Assembly (NCBI GenBank): GCA_963803875.1
Contig: CAWDOA010000013.1
Location: forward strand, 124,001-188,000
Direction of reading: 5' to 3'
Length of the DNA: 64,000 nucleotides
Source: JABDIY01 sp963803875
GTDB taxonomy: Bacteria; Actinomycetota; Acidimicrobiia; Acidimicrobiales; SZUA-35
Below the pieces are notes generated by a model. The model had not been told where the DNA came from. It was given only the letters and a program-made list of their open reading frames with translations, and did not search any database. Both the position numbers and the translations under genes were made by a program. This document shows positions 53,228 to 61,519 of this stretch, piece by piece (the stretch's first letter is position 1; each line of letters starts with the position of its first letter).

Positions 53228-53267
53228 GACGCAGGCTCCGCCGGAGCGATCCGGCGGGGCCTGCGTC
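53228..53267 (+). terminator. Strong hairpin between EIIC and EIIB genes
   Basis: An 18-bp stem (GACGCAGGC-T-CCGCCGGA with TCCGGCGG-G-GCCTGCGTC, one T-G pair) around GCGA. No T-run follows, so it may be an attenuator or an RNA-processing/stabilising stem that sets EIIC and EIIB levels apart rather than a full terminator. EIIB begins 40 bp later. Confidence 0.55.
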
Positions 53268-53307
53268 GACCGACCAACACCTACATCTTGGAATTGAGAA
53301 GGAAACT

Positions 53308-53637
53308 ATGAGCGACAAAGTCGTCAAACAAGCAAACGAAGTGAAACTGATCGTCTTCGCCTGTGAAGCCGGTATGGGCAGCAGCCTGATGGGTGCGAAC
53401 CAGCTGAAGAAGATGGTGAAGAAGGCCAAGCTCGACGTGAAGGTCATTCACGCCCCGGTGCAGCAGATGCCCGAACAGGTCGACGTGATCGTCACCCACC
53501 AGTCGCTCGCAGCCCAGGCCAAAACCAAGGCACCTCACGCAGCCATCGTTCCGTTCATGATGTTCTTCGGTGATCCGGCGGTCAAAGGTGTAGTGGAGAA
53601 GCTGAAGAACGGCGACGCCATAGAATCGGCGGTGTGA
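53308..53637 (+). CDS. PTS mannitol-type EIIB
   Basis: A 109-residue phosphocarrier domain. Cys19 in VFACEAGMGSSLMG is the phosphocysteine, and the P-loop-like glycine/serine run follows it. It passes phosphate from EIIA to the hexitol bound by EIIC. As a stand-alone protein it is shorter than MtlA fusions. GGAAACT just upstream is a modest ribosome-binding site. Its stop overlaps the next start. Confidence 0.92.
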   Translation: MSDKVVKQANEVKLIVFACEAGMGSSLMGANQLKKMVKKAKLDVKVIHAPVQQMPEQVDVIVTHQSLAAQAKTKAPHAAIVPFMMFFGDPAVKGVVEKLKNGDAIESAV

Positions 53638-54389
53638 TGGTGGACGCGAAGAAGGAAGTACTTGCCCTCGACGATGTCTTTGTCGGGCTCCCATCGGTTT
53701 CGATGCACGAGGCGATCGACCTTGTCGGCGGCCGTCTCGTCGAGCGTGGGATCGTCACCGGCGAATACGTCGCAGGGATGAAGACTCGTGAGGAGACCGT
53801 TTCGACGTACTTGGGCAATGGCGTCGCCATGCCCCATGGAACGCTGGAAAACAAGAACGACATCATGGGAACCGGCATCGTTGTGGCCCAATACCCAGAT
53901 GGTGTCGAGTGGGGCGCTGGGACCGCCCACATCGTGATCGGCCTTGCCGCCGAAGGAAACGATCACGTACACGTTCTCGCCCAGATGTCTGAGGTGCTTC
54001 AAGACGAGGACCTGTGCGAGAAGCTATGGGTCACCGACGACCGAGACCTACTGCACGAAACTCTGAACGGGAGCGGATCATCGGCCGACGATGATGAAGA
54101 TGATGAAAGCGACGAAGAGTCGGGCCACACGGTGGTGATCCTGAATCCGTCGGGCCTTCATGCCCGCCCGGCCACCGTCATCGTGCAACTCGCGACGGCC
54201 AGCCCGGCTGACGTGACGATCACAAAGGGCGACAAGGTGGGCAAAGCCGGAAGCATCATGAGCGTTCTGGCCCTCGGTGCCGTCACTGGCGACACGGTGA
54301 CGCTCAACGCATCGGGTGGTACCGAAGCCGACCAAGCCGACCTGCTGGCCAAAGTGATCGACGTTCTAACTTCTGAGGAGCACGCCTGA
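53634..54389 (+). CDS. PTS EIIA(Mtl)-HPr fusion protein
   Basis: A 251-residue bifunctional carrier. The EIIA domain (about 1-145) has the active histidine His68 in GVAMPHGT and TGIVVAQYPDGVEWG. A 20-residue acidic linker (SADDDEDDESDEESG) joins an HPr domain with His176 in NPSGLHARPA and a serine at the regulatory position (KAGSIMSVLALG). Enzyme I can thus phosphorylate HPr and pass to EIIA on one chain. The same domain pair occurs in other EIIA-HPr (FruB-like) fusions, but the mannitol type is less common. Confidence 0.9.
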   Translation: MMVDAKKEVLALDDVFVGLPSVSMHEAIDLVGGRLVERGIVTGEYVAGMKTREETVSTYLGNGVAMPHGTLENKNDIMGTGIVVAQYPDGVEWGAGTAHIVIGLAAEGNDHVHVLAQMSEVLQDEDLCEKLWVTDDRDLLHETLNGSGSSADDDEDDESDEESGHTVVILNPSGLHARPATVIVQLATASPADVTITKGDKVGKAGSIMSVLALGAVTGDTVTLNASGGTEADQADLLAKVIDVLTSEEHA

Positions 54390-54691
54390 TGGCACGAATG
54401 AATCAAGACGAACTGACGGCAGCTGCAATAGCATCACTCGGTGCCGAACCCGACCCGAGCGGTGCTGCCGACCTGATCTGCGAGAAAGGGGCGGTAGTTG
54501 TAGCGGCCAGCGCCAACGACTTCAAGAAGGCGTTCAAACGCCTGAAGAAGGTGGAGGGTTATCGCTGGGCCGTCATCAACAAGGAAGACCTGTTTGCCGC
54601 CAACAGCCTCTCGATCGGCTCCAAGGCCGGGATGATCGCCGCCGACGGATCGGTACTCAAGAACGCCGACATGCCGCGAAAGAAGATGTAA
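54389..54691 (+). CDS. Uncharacterised 100-residue protein ending the PTS operon
   Basis: Not recognised. It starts at the A of the EIIA-HPr TGA (overlap ATG), so it is translated with it. The composition is lysine-rich (DFKKAFKRLKKVEGYRWAVIN), with a C-terminal SKAGMIAADGSVLKNADMPRKKM-like tail. There is no membrane segment. Its fixed place suggests a PTS-linked regulator or adaptor, which is inference only. Confidence 0.6.
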   Translation: MARMNQDELTAAAIASLGAEPDPSGAADLICEKGAVVVAASANDFKKAFKRLKKVEGYRWAVINKEDLFAANSLSIGSKAGMIAADGSVLKNADMPRKKM

Positions 54692-54762
54692 CCGATCGCT
54701 TTGGCCTTCGAGCTGTGAACACGAGTCCCGTCTTCAGTTTCCGGGCAATCGTGTAGGACCAT

Positions 54763-56211
54763 CTACATCGAAGGCGCCACAAACGCTGAGTCGGTGATAT
54801 CGCAGATCGTTCTCGCAATGTCGAGCAGCTCGAAGTCGCCGTACTTGGGACCAACGATCTGCACGCCAACCGGTAGTCCGTCGATGACTCCTGCGGGTAC
54901 AACAACCGAGGGCAAGCCGGGTGCGGTAGCAAGACCGGCCCAGAACAACGTGTCGGTATAAGGCCGCTGTTCCCCGTCGACATCGATGACCCGCTCCAAA
55001 TACTTGCGTTCGGTGTTGTGGGGAAACGCCTGGGTGGGTGCAACGGGCATGATCACCGCGTCGTAGCTTTGGAACAACTCGACCCAGGCAGCTGCGATGC
55101 GAGCCCGCATCTCGTTGGCGCGAAGCCATGCCTTGTGACTGGCCGTCATCAACTTCGGGGCAATAGCGCTCTCGTCGGTCGGGGCAGCAGCGCGTGCGGT
55201 GCGATCGAGATCGTGCCACACGCTGTCGGGCAGTCCCGCACCCGTGATCGGCCACAACAGTGTGAGATACGTGCTGAACAACAAGCCGACATCGATCGAC
55301 GGTCGGGCGCTGTCGTCAATCGTTGCACCCGCCGATTCCAACTCCGAACCGAACCGAGTCACGCTGTCACGGCAGGCGGCAGCCACTTTGGCCATCGGCT
55401 CATCGGCCCAGAGCGCGATGCGGAGGTCCTGCGGCTTCGGTGGTCCCTCGCTCGGTGGCAGGGCGGCGCCCGGGATTCCGCCGAACGCGCCGACGGTGAG
55501 CGTGGTCCTCATCATCAGTTCGAGATCGTCGATGGAGCGGCCGAGCGGACCGGCCACTGCGAGATCGGGGTGAGACAAGGTGCCGGGAGGACCGGGGATG
55601 TGTCCCCGCATCGACAGCACACCGTGGCTGGGCTTGAAACCGAAGACTCCGTTCATATGGGCCGGCTGTCGGATGCTGCCACCGATGTCACTCCCGTACT
55701 CCGCCAACGTCATTCCGGTGGCGATGGCAGCTGCGGCGCCGCCCGAGGATCCTCCCGCTGTTCGTGACGCGTCCCAGGGGTTGTTGGTGACGCCATGCAC
55801 GTCGTTGTAGGTCTGGTGATCACCAGCGAAGAGGGGGACATTGGTCTTTCCGTAAATGATGGCGCCGTTGGCTCGCATGGCTTGAACCGCGTCGGCATCG
55901 ACATCGGTCATGTGATTGGCGAAGGTGGCCGATCCCGATGTGGTGGGCATCCCGATCGTTTCGTAACAGTCCTTGATGGTGAGGGGAAAGCCGTGGAGTG
56001 AACCGAGGTTCTCGCCTGAAGCCCAACGGTGATCAGCGTTCTTGGCCGCCATCCTGGCGCTGGAGACCGCCTCGGCCACCACGGCGTTCACCTCTGGGTT
56101 GTGTTTCTCCAAAGCCGCTGCTTGGGCGTCGAGCAATTCGACGCAGGAAATCACCCCCGCCTTGATCGAACGTACGGCTTGGGTTGCGGTGAGCGTCTCG
56201 AGATCCACCAT
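54763..56211 (-). CDS. Amidase-signature family amidohydrolase
   Basis: A 482-residue AS-family amidase with the complete Ser-Ser-Lys triad: Lys80 in LTIKDCYET, Ser155 in TAGGSSGGAAAA and nucleophile Ser179 in GSDIGGSI. The C-terminal GLPSVVVPAGVIDGLPVGVQIVGP block is typical. The neighbours do not indicate a substrate. It stands alone on the minus strand after the PTS operon. Confidence 0.9.
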   Translation of the reverse strand: MVDLETLTATQAVRSIKAGVISCVELLDAQAAALEKHNPEVNAVVAEAVSSARMAAKNADHRWASGENLGSLHGFPLTIKDCYETIGMPTTSGSATFANHMTDVDADAVQAMRANGAIIYGKTNVPLFAGDHQTYNDVHGVTNNPWDASRTAGGSSGGAAAAIATGMTLAEYGSDIGGSIRQPAHMNGVFGFKPSHGVLSMRGHIPGPPGTLSHPDLAVAGPLGRSIDDLELMMRTTLTVGAFGGIPGAALPPSEGPPKPQDLRIALWADEPMAKVAAACRDSVTRFGSELESAGATIDDSARPSIDVGLLFSTYLTLLWPITGAGLPDSVWHDLDRTARAAAPTDESAIAPKLMTASHKAWLRANEMRARIAAAWVELFQSYDAVIMPVAPTQAFPHNTERKYLERVIDVDGEQRPYTDTLFWAGLATAPGLPSVVVPAGVIDGLPVGVQIVGPKYGDFELLDIARTICDITDSAFVAPSM

Positions 56212-56238
56212 GGCATGGTAGAGCCAGGCTCGAGGAGG

Positions 56239-56700
56239 TCAAGGTCGAAGCGTCCGGGGAATGAACCTTGGAACGGTGGTGGCGTACGCCGGGTATTCCG
56301 GATACTTCCTTACCAGCCGAGTCTCTTCCCATCGGGCCTTCACATTGAAGAAGAGCAGCGTGGCGGCCGCGATGGCAGCACGGACGAGGCTTCCCGAACC
56401 CAGCGCCACTCCGATCACGAGCGCCATCACACCGGTGTAGATCGGGTGTCGCACCAAGGCGTACGGACCGCCGGTATGAAGTTGTCCATCGGCCATCGGA
56501 ATCGGCGAGGGAGTGAGGGAGCGTCCCAACCCGAGAACACCCACGACGAAGACCAGCAATCCGACCAGGTTGATCGCCAACGCGATCAGACGGATCGCTC
56601 CACCCCGGTCCCAGTCGTCGCCGGTCGGCAGCAGGATGACGCCGGCGAGCAGTGGGATCTGCGCGCCCATGAACAGCCAGCCGATTTGCGAATCACTCAC
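56239..56700 (-). CDS. Isoprenylcysteine carboxyl methyltransferase-like membrane protein
   Basis: A 153-residue integral membrane protein with about four helices. Its C-terminal half carries the ICMT/PEMT cofactor motif: GGPYALVRHPIYTGVM followed by VKARWEETRLVRKYPEYPAYATTVPRFIP (R-H-P and E-E-x2-L). Bacterial members methylate unknown lipids or small molecules. It lies 27 bp from the amidase and diverges from the DmdA-like gene. Confidence 0.82.
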   Translation of the reverse strand: MSDSQIGWLFMGAQIPLLAGVILLPTGDDWDRGGAIRLIALAINLVGLLVFVVGVLGLGRSLTPSPIPMADGQLHTGGPYALVRHPIYTGVMALVIGVALGSGSLVRAAIAAATLLFFNVKARWEETRLVRKYPEYPAYATTVPRFIPRTLRP

Positions 56701-56769
56701 GGCCGAATGCTAATCGGCCACAGTGTCCGCCGCGGGCGTGCTTCGGAAGACAAAATCCGCCAGACTCTC

Positions 56770-57879
56770 GTGGTGCACCTCGTACCCAGCCCCCGTATCC
56801 GTCGGTCGCCGTATTATCACTCGACCGTGGCAGCCGGCGTCACCGCGTGGACGGTCTACAACAAGATGCTCATGCCGGTCAGTTACGGCGATCTCGATGC
56901 CGAGTACGACCGGTTGGTCAATGGCGTAGCGATGTGGGATGTGGCCGCCGAACGGCAGGTGCAGATCGAAGGGGTCGACGCGGACGCTTGTGCCCAGTAT
57001 CTGTCGTCCCGTGACCTGTCCACGATGGTGGAGGGTCAGGGCAAGTATGTGGCGATGTGTGATCACCAGGGCCGGTTGCTGAACGATCCGGTTCTTCTGA
57101 AACTGAGCGGCGGCCGGTACTGGTTTTCGCTGGCCGACAGCGACATGCTGCTGTGGTGCAACGCCATTGCTGCTGAGAAGGGATTCGATGTATCGGTCAC
57201 CGAACCGGATGTGTCACCACTCGCAATCCAGGGCCCGGCCGCAGAGGATCTCGTCGCCGAGCTGTTCGGTGATGAGATCCGGTCGCTCAAGTATTTCTGG
57301 TTCACCGAAATGTCGCTCGATGACATTCCGGTGGTTGTGTGCCGCTCGGGGTGGAGCAAGCAGGGTGGTTTCGAACTGTTTCTTCAAGATGGTGGGCGCG
57401 GCGTGGATCTCTGGGACCGTGTTGCAGCCGCGGGATCGAGCTATGGGATCGGCCCCGGTGCGCCGAACCCAACCGAAAGGGTGGAAAGCGGGCTCCTGTC
57501 CTGGGGTGGTGACACAACCCCAGGTTCAAACCCGTACGAGGCGATGATGGGCAAGTACGTGAATCCTCACATCGACGCCGACTTCATCGGCAAAGCCGCA
57601 CTGGCCAAGATCGCCGCCGACGGCCCTGCCCGGCTGATGGTGGGTCTGGTCATCGATGATGACGGTGCCGGTTCGACACCGATCTCGGCTCGTGCGCCCA
57701 TCCGGCACGAAGGCATTCAGGTTGGCACGTTGTCAGCGATGGTCCGATCCGTGCGGTTGGGCAAAACCATCGGCCTGGGTCAGATCACCACCGACGTAGT
57801 GGAATCGGGCAAGCCGGTGGAGGTCGACGGGCCAAATGGCCCGACGATGGCCCACATTCGCACGCTTCCGTTTCTCTGA
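56770..57879 (+). CDS. DmdA-like (GcvT-family) tetrahydrofolate-dependent demethylase
   Basis: A 369-residue protein starting at GTG 56770; the open frame extends upstream to 56029, but homology begins at PRIRRSPYY. The N-terminal AAGVTAWTVYNKMLMP, MWDVAAERQVQIEG, RDLSTMVEGQGKYV, LADSDMLLW, SPLAIQGPAAEDL and RSGWSKQGGFEL blocks parallel those of DMSP demethylase DmdA, and the length equals that of the SAR11 enzyme. DmdA moves a methyl from DMSP to THF. Many close relatives act on other methylated compounds, so DMSP is only a candidate substrate. Confidence 0.75.
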   Translation: MVHLVPSPRIRRSPYYHSTVAAGVTAWTVYNKMLMPVSYGDLDAEYDRLVNGVAMWDVAAERQVQIEGVDADACAQYLSSRDLSTMVEGQGKYVAMCDHQGRLLNDPVLLKLSGGRYWFSLADSDMLLWCNAIAAEKGFDVSVTEPDVSPLAIQGPAAEDLVAELFGDEIRSLKYFWFTEMSLDDIPVVVCRSGWSKQGGFELFLQDGGRGVDLWDRVAAAGSSYGIGPGAPNPTERVESGLLSWGGDTTPGSNPYEAMMGKYVNPHIDADFIGKAALAKIAADGPARLMVGLVIDDDGAGSTPISARAPIRHEGIQVGTLSAMVRSVRLGKTIGLGQITTDVVESGKPVEVDGPNGPTMAHIRTLPFL

Positions 57880-58032
57880 GGACCTCCGCCGTCGCAACTC
57901 TGCAGCCAGATGTTCGTTGAGAGGTTCATAGGTCAAGTAGCGAAAGAGTACGAGCTGCCGGGCCTTCGGAGACGTCCACTCGAAGACTGGTGCTGCGTAC
58001 GTGGCCCCGTGGAGGATGGCGCACATGGTCCG

Positions 58033-58362
58033 CTAGGCCAGGGCGGCCTTGATTGACTCGATCTGCTCCCTGTTCAGCGTGAACCACGCCCATTTGCCCC
58101 GCTGTTCTCGATCCAGGATGCCGGCCTTCACCAACAGCGAGAGATGATGGCTGATGGTGGGTTGGCTCCGTTCGAGCAACTCAGGGAGGTCACAGGCACA
58201 TGCCTCTCCGGAGGTGGCGATGATGCTGACCAAACGGAGCCGAATCGGGTCGGCGAGAGCTTTCAGTAGGGCGGACAGCGTTGCGGCTTCCTGCTCCGAC
58301 AGACGTACCTGGGCTATCGGAGCACAACATGGTTCGGTCACAAGAAGGATTCTAGCAAACAT
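58033..58362 (-). CDS. arsR: ArsR-family metalloregulator
   Basis: A 109-residue winged-helix repressor: ALADPIRLRLVSIIATSGEACACDLPELLERSQPTISHHLSLLVKAGIL spans the DNA-binding core, with a C-x-C (ACACDL) in the arsenite-sensing position and an N-terminal CC pair (TEPCCAP). Start ATG 58362 is preferred over 58398 because the first operator overlaps it. It is divergent from arsI. The 153 bp between the DmdA-like gene and this gene show no clear feature. Confidence 0.92.
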   Translation of the reverse strand: MFARILLVTEPCCAPIAQVRLSEQEAATLSALLKALADPIRLRLVSIIATSGEACACDLPELLERSQPTISHHLSLLVKAGILDREQRGKWAWFTLNREQIESIKAALA

Positions 58363-58416
58363 ATTGACAACGTTCGATATGTGGAGTGAACTAGTCATAT
58401 CGACATGCGTCGAAAT
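58361..58416. promoter_or_regulatory. Two matching ArsR operators in the arsR-arsI intergenic region
   Basis: ATATTGA-CAACGT-TCGATAT (58361-58380) and ATATCGA-CATGCG-TCGAAAT (58397-58416) share the form ATATyGA-N6-TCGAwAT, each a 7+7 dyad with one mismatch, with centres 36 bp apart. One overlaps the arsR start and the other precedes arsI, which fits dual repression by ArsR. Confidence 0.65.
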
Positions 58417-58442
58417 GTTCTATGAAAGGCAGAAGCCCTCAC

Positions 58443-58853
58443 ATGCGACTACAACTTGCGCTCAACGTCACGGATCTCGCGGAGTCGATCGACTTCTACG
58501 AAAAGATGTTCGACACACCTGTCGCCAAGATCCGCGACGGCTATGCGAACTTCGAAGTGCAGAATCCACCCCTCAAACTAGTTCTGTTCGAGACGCCCGA
58601 TGCCGGAGGCACGCTCAACCACCTCGGGGTCGAAGTCGAACAGGCGGATCAGGTGGAGGCGGCCGAGCGTCGAATCGCCGGTGCCGGACTCGAGACCACC
58701 GGAGTCGACGACACTCTTTGCTGCTATGCGGCCAAGACCGAAACCTGGGTGCAGGGACCCGACACAAAGTGGGAATGGTACGTGAAGAACGCCGATGCGG
58801 AGCAGTTCCAGAACGTCGTGGTCACAGCCGGCGGAACCCCCTGCTGTGGCTAG
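58443..58853 (+). CDS. arsI: ArsI/CadI-family VOC protein (probable C-As lyase)
   Basis: A 136-residue VOC-fold protein beginning MRLQLALNVTDLAESIDFYEKMF, the ArsI/CadI pattern. A metal-ligand His is seen in LNHLGVEV, a CC pair in DTLCCYA, and the C-terminus ends GGTPCCG. ArsI cleaves the C-As bond of trivalent organoarsenicals such as methylarsenite. The divergent arsR with shared operators supports an arsenic role. The start at ATG 58443 is preferred over 58422. Confidence 0.87.
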   Translation: MRLQLALNVTDLAESIDFYEKMFDTPVAKIRDGYANFEVQNPPLKLVLFETPDAGGTLNHLGVEVEQADQVEAAERRIAGAGLETTGVDDTLCCYAAKTETWVQGPDTKWEWYVKNADAEQFQNVVVTAGGTPCCG

Positions 58854-58865
58854 ATCAGCCAAGCT

Positions 58866-60116
58866 CTAGGTCAACAGGTCGTCCTCGAACGGGAAGAGGC
58901 TGAGCAGCTCGGTTCCTCCATCGGTCACCAGGATCTGCTGCTCCAGCTTCACGCCCTCCTTACCGTCGGCCGCCCCGATGTAGCTCTCCACGCACAGCGT
59001 CATCCCCGGATCGATCACACCGTCGTAGCCTGATTCGGCGAAGTCGGCGTGGTGGTAGAGGTAGGGGTACTCGCCGGTCATCCCCACACCGTGGGCCGAG
59101 AGATAGTAGCGATTGGCCGCATACCGGTCCGGGATGTCCCATGCCTTCTGGCTGTACTCCCGGAAGCTCATTCCGGGCTCGATTATCGCCATGTTGTGGT
59201 GCACCTGCTCATGAGCAGTGCGGTACATATCGCGCTGCTCCGGGGTCGGTGTGTCCGGCCCCACGTGGAACGTTCGGGAGAAGTCGCTGTAGTAGCCGTG
59301 GCAGCCAACCACGTCAGTATCGAGCGCTACCAACTCATTCGGCTGAATGGTTCGCGGTCCGCTTTCCTGAAACCACGGGTTGGTTCGGGGTCCGCTGTTC
59401 AGGAGGCGGGTCTCGCAGTAATCGGCGTTGTCGGCGATGACAGATTGGTGGAGCACCGACCACAATTCGTTCTCGGTGATGCCGGGTCGAATGGCGTCCC
59501 GCAGTTTCTGAACCGCCCGTTCGGTCGCTCGGAGCGAAGCGGTGATGCATTGGATCTCTCCCTCAGACTTGATAGCCCGAGCCCGTTCAACCGGCTCCTG
59601 AGCGTCAACCAGGCGAAAACCGGCGTCGGCCAGGGCGATGGACGCGCCGGCATTCATCCGCTCGATCCCGACGGTTGGGTTGGTGGAGCCAACCAGTTCG
59701 CGAAGCTCGCCGGCGACGCCCTTGGCCCAGAGGCGTTCCCGGTCGGCGATGTCGGCGCCAGCCGCAACGAAGCTGGCGGTAGTTGAGGGGCGCACCTCGT
59801 CCACAGTGTTGAAGCCGTGGGACAGGTGTTCACATCCGGTGAACTCGAACAGGATGGATCGATCTGGGGTCAGGATCAGATACCGCGCCGGGGTATTGCG
59901 GGCGGTGAAGATCTGCATGTTTCTGGTTCCCGTGGCGTACCGGATGTTCACCGGGTCGCTGAGGATCACCGCATCGATGGCCCGCGATGCCATCTCGTGC
60001 CGAACGCGGCCGAGGCGATAGTCCCGGACCGCAGCAAGGTCTATCCCTGCGCTTTCCGGCGCGGCGTCGAGTATCGCGACCGCATCCCGCTCCGCATGCC
60101 AGTCAAGGCTTGTCAT
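58866..60116 (-). CDS. M24-family metallohydrolase, DddP-like but with altered catalytic site
   Basis: A 416-residue pita-bread-fold protein. DPVNIRYATGTRNMQIF, ETRLLNSGPRTNPWFQESGPR, NELVALDTDVVGC and IDPGMTLCVESYIG parallel the DMSP lyase DddP closely. The five metal ligands are visible: Asp-x-Asp in LDTD, Asp in YSDFSR, His in SAHGVGM, Glu in CVES and Glu in KLEQQ. The DddP catalytic aspartate, six residues after that histidine in HGVGLCD, is glycine here (HGVGMTG). It is therefore more likely a peptidase-like or ectoine-hydrolase-like amidohydrolase than a DMSP lyase. Confidence 0.8.
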   Translation of the reverse strand: MTSLDWHAERDAVAILDAAPESAGIDLAAVRDYRLGRVRHEMASRAIDAVILSDPVNIRYATGTRNMQIFTARNTPARYLILTPDRSILFEFTGCEHLSHGFNTVDEVRPSTTASFVAAGADIADRERLWAKGVAGELRELVGSTNPTVGIERMNAGASIALADAGFRLVDAQEPVERARAIKSEGEIQCITASLRATERAVQKLRDAIRPGITENELWSVLHQSVIADNADYCETRLLNSGPRTNPWFQESGPRTIQPNELVALDTDVVGCHGYYSDFSRTFHVGPDTPTPEQRDMYRTAHEQVHHNMAIIEPGMSFREYSQKAWDIPDRYAANRYYLSAHGVGMTGEYPYLYHHADFAESGYDGVIDPGMTLCVESYIGAADGKEGVKLEQQILVTDGGTELLSLFPFEDDLLT

Positions 60117-60221
60117 CGGATCAGTGTGGCATACCCGATGTTGGCCATCGACATCTCGCCGTTGCAGGTGACTGGGGCTCGAACCCGCGTCACCAACGCG
60201 CCAGCGCTGGACCGACCCGGG

Positions 60222-61250
60222 TCAGGAATCTTCGAAGAGATAGCTGTCGAGACGATCCACGAGATGGCGGTCGCCCACGAAGACCGGGGTCCGTTGGTGG
60301 ATCCCGGTTGGTTGGATGTCGAGCAGGTCGCTCACACCATTGGAGCCTCGCCCACCGGCTTGCTCGGCCAGAAACGCCAACGGCGCCGCCTCGTACAGCA
60401 GACGCAGCTTGCCCTCGGGCCGGTCGACCTCGCCCGGATAGCCGAAGACACCCCCGTGCAACAGGTTGCGATGGAAGTCGGCAACCGCGGACCCGATATA
60501 GCGCTGGGTCGACGTGGGGGTGTCATCGCGATGAAGCCACTCCACGAATCTGTTCATACCTTTCTCCCACTGCGGTGCCGATGCCAGATTCAGCGAGTAG
60601 TACGCCGGCTTCTCGGGATAGCGCAGGTAGGACCAGGTCAGCAGGAACTCACCCACTTCGGGGTCCAATGTGAAGGCATGGACTCCTTCTCCGACGCTGT
60701 ACACCAGCATCGTGGATGTTCCGTACAGAACGTACCCTGCGGCGACCAGGTCACGACCGGGCCGCAGCCAGTCTGCGTCGGTGAGAGGCTTGGACGGATC
60801 CTCACGACGATAGACCCCGAAGATCGTTCCGACGCTGACGTTGGAGTCGATGTTCGACGAACCGTCCAGCGGGTCGTGCACCACAACGTAGGGCGCCGTC
60901 GGATCGATCAGCAGAGGCTCGGCCTGCTCTTCAGAGATCATGACGGCCACCCGTCCGTGGCCGGAGAGCAGTGAGGTCATGACCTCGTCTGCGTACACAT
61001 CCATCAGTTTCTGTTCTTCGCCCTGCGGGTTGATTTCCCCCGCCTTTCCGAGCATTTCGGTCAAGCCGGCCCGTCGGGTCCGGCCGGCTATGAGTTTGCC
61101 CGCCAGCGCGATGTCGTCCAGCAGCCGTGAGAGGCTGCCCGTTGCGGTCGCCGGCTGGTGGTCGGCGAGGAAGCGCTCGATTGTGACGAGTTTCTCTGCG
61201 GCCATACCGCCGATAGGAGGGGGACCGGGATCTGGATCGAAGGTGCTCAC
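60222..61250 (-). CDS. fbp: Class I fructose-1,6-bisphosphatase
   Basis: A 342-residue gluconeogenic phosphatase. It has the metal/phosphate motif HDPLDGSSNIDSNVSVGTIFGVYR, an acidic E-E (MISEEQAEP), the sugar-phosphate region YYSLNLAS, RYIGSAVADFHRNLLHGGVFGYPG and the terminal G-x-R-x-P block HQRTPVFVGD. The start is GTG 61250, with AGGAAGG upstream. Many actinobacteria use class II GlpX, so a class I enzyme is a useful lineage marker. Confidence 0.94.
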   Translation of the reverse strand: MSTFDPDPGPPPIGGMAAEKLVTIERFLADHQPATATGSLSRLLDDIALAGKLIAGRTRRAGLTEMLGKAGEINPQGEEQKLMDVYADEVMTSLLSGHGRVAVMISEEQAEPLLIDPTAPYVVVHDPLDGSSNIDSNVSVGTIFGVYRREDPSKPLTDADWLRPGRDLVAAGYVLYGTSTMLVYSVGEGVHAFTLDPEVGEFLLTWSYLRYPEKPAYYSLNLASAPQWEKGMNRFVEWLHRDDTPTSTQRYIGSAVADFHRNLLHGGVFGYPGEVDRPEGKLRLLYEAAPLAFLAEQAGGRGSNGVSDLLDIQPTGIHQRTPVFVGDRHLVDRLDSYLFEDS

Positions 61251-61519
61251 ATAGACCTTCCTATCTCAGCTTCTACCGATGCGACAACACCACCTTCGTC
61301 GTTCCACAAATGAGTCATGTTGGGGTTCCTTCGCCTCACAACGTGTGCCGCCACGCGGTGAACCCCGATCCGTGTACACGCAATACCTTATTTTGGATGC
61401 AAAAACAGCCCGGGGTGTCCGTCGCTACCGTCAACTGTTCGATGAGGCGACAGCTTCGCGATCACCGTCTGACGCCGGTCTCGAGCGGCGCCTGAGGGGG
61501 AGATCCGTCTGAGCCTGCC
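61251..61519. other. Intergenic region with no convincing gene
   Basis: 269 bp between fbp and the acyl-CoA dehydrogenase, both on the minus strand. Short open frames exist but show no homology, conserved start or ribosome-binding site. An AT-rich patch (ATACCTTATTTTGGATGCAAAAAC, split here as a patch near 61384) may hold the fbp promoter. Confidence 0.5.

Noticed and set aside
56029..56769. N-terminal extension of the DmdA-like protein
   Set aside because: The 247 upstream codons are antisense to the amidase and ICMT-like genes and show no homology; DmdA similarity begins just after GTG 56770.
57733..58026. Minus-strand frame of 97 residues at the 3' end of the DmdA-like gene
   Set aside because: Half of it is antisense to a conserved gene, and no family or ribosome-binding site was seen. 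A very small protein confined to 57880-58026 cannot be fully excluded.
58866..60116. Functional DMSP lyase DddP
   Set aside because: The catalytic aspartate following HGVG is replaced by glycine; overall similarity alone is not enough.
61279..61512. Small plus-strand open frames between fbp and the acyl-CoA dehydrogenase
   Set aside because: No conserved sequence, no ribosome-binding site, arginine-rich composition typical of non-coding high-GC frames.
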